DNA of 64,000 nt from NCBI GenBank assembly GCA_900764925.1, contig CAAFPW010000067.1:1-64000 (forward strand), written 5' to 3'. The DNA is from Fusobacteriaceae bacterium (GTDB lineage Bacteria > Fusobacteriota > Fusobacteriia > Fusobacteriales > Fusobacteriaceae). The notes below the pieces were generated by a model. That model searched no databases. It was not told where the DNA came from and saw nothing but the letters and a program-made list of their open reading frames with translations. The position numbers and the translations under genes were made by a program. Positions 63,736-64,000 of the stretch are shown here, in pieces. Within the stretch, counting starts at the first letter, position 1. Every line of letters begins with the position of its first letter.

Positions 63736-64000
63736 TTATTTTAATTTTACCACAGCTGGTAGTGAAAAATCTACCCCTTTATATGATAAACTAGCAGCTT
63801 CGTTCCCAATGTATGAATCGACGGTAGCTGTACCTATTAAAGTTTCTTCGTAGCCTAAAAGTTCTCCTCTATATTCAATTGCTTCCCCTTGTTTATAAAC
63901 TTTCAGTTCAGTTCCCAATTGAAGATTACTCTCAATTCCAGAGTTGATAATCAACTTATTTCCTGATTTCTTTATTACAGCGGCTCCCCAAGGAGTTGCA
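63736..64000 (-). CDS. CsgG-like envelope protein, 3' part only
   Basis: The gene extends beyond the right edge of the window; only the last 87 codons are seen. The C-terminal part reads ATPWGAAVIKKSGNKLI at the edge and continues with INSG, a glycine-rich turn, and GTELKVYKQGEAIEYRGELL, ending SLPAVVKLK. The pattern of an INSG turn followed by a Gly-Thr/Asp-x-x-x-V-Y strand and a GTATV strand resembles the C-terminus of CsgG/curli-assembly-type lipoproteins. Identification is tentative because the N-terminus is missing. Confidence 0.5.
   Translation of the reverse strand, partial: ATPWGAAVIKKSGNKLIINSGIESNLQLGTELKVYKQGEAIEYRGELLGYEETLIGTATVDSYIGNEAASLSYKGVDFSLPAVVKLK

Noticed and set aside
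1..64000. tRNA, rRNA, CRISPR, IS element or prophage
   Set aside because: No CCA-bearing cloverleaf, repeat-spacer array, transposase or integrase was seen anywhere in the window.

Overview
The window is a piece of a low-GC (visibly around 30 percent) Gram-negative chromosome, almost certainly a Fusobacterium. The best marker is a FomA-family major outer membrane protein (21517-22656). A TolC-type channel, a heptose epimerase and a CsgG-like C-terminus point to a diderm envelope. Clostridia-like traits sit beside these: an S-box (SAM-I) riboswitch, type III glutamine synthetase, SepF, and a PRD-type PTS regulator. I see no rRNA, tRNA, CRISPR array, transposase, phage gene or other obvious mobile DNA. 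This looks like ordinary core chromosome.

Layout. 1-6.2 kb: an oligopeptide ABC importer operon (lipoprotein, two permeases, two ATPases) with a trailing GNAT acetyltransferase. 6.2-11.9 kb: a uridine-kinase-like protein, then a MarR regulator and a heterodimeric ABC exporter. 12-16.8 kb, minus strand: a YwqK/MORN protein and a malX/malY-like pair (glucose/maltose PTS IICB plus C-S lyase/aminotransferase) behind a PRD regulator. 16.8-21.1 kb: a SAM-I riboswitch controlling metF-metH. 21.1-24 kb: a candidate small RNA, fomA with a structured leader, a small secreted protein and a K+ channel. 24-26.2 kb: a two-component system. 26.2-38 kb: an efflux island with a TetR regulator, one TolC channel, two complete adaptor/RND-pump pairs, a PII-like accessory protein and a MerR regulator. 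38-42 kb: a YczE-like membrane protein coupled to cobQ, a cold-shock protein, an unknown small protein and Mn-pyrophosphatase. 42-50.5 kb: ligA, secA, a lipoprotein, a PHP phosphoesterase, a heptose epimerase and uppP. 50.5-52.6 kb, minus: proB-proA. 52.7-57.8 kb: an S9 peptidase, a class V aminotransferase and a Na/Pi symporter. 57.8-62.5 kb: glnN diverging from a polar amino-acid/glutamine-type ABC importer. 62.5-64 kb, minus: a TSUP permease, SepF and the 3' end of a CsgG-like gene that runs off the window.

Shared themes are amino-acid and peptide nitrogen use (peptide importer, S9 peptidase, GlnN, amino-acid importer, proBA), B12-dependent methionine synthesis (metF-metH with cobQ), and envelope maintenance and efflux. 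Several coding starts given here lie inside the longest possible frame. I moved them where a Shine-Dalgarno site, or a promoter that excludes the longer form, decided it.

No clearly new multi-gene system is evident. The most promising unexplained items are the candidate small RNA upstream of fomA with a near-identical translation start shared by fomA and its small secreted neighbour, the one-TolC/two-RND island with its PII-like protein, the paired MarR operators, and the 18-bp palindrome in front of the malX-like PTS gene.
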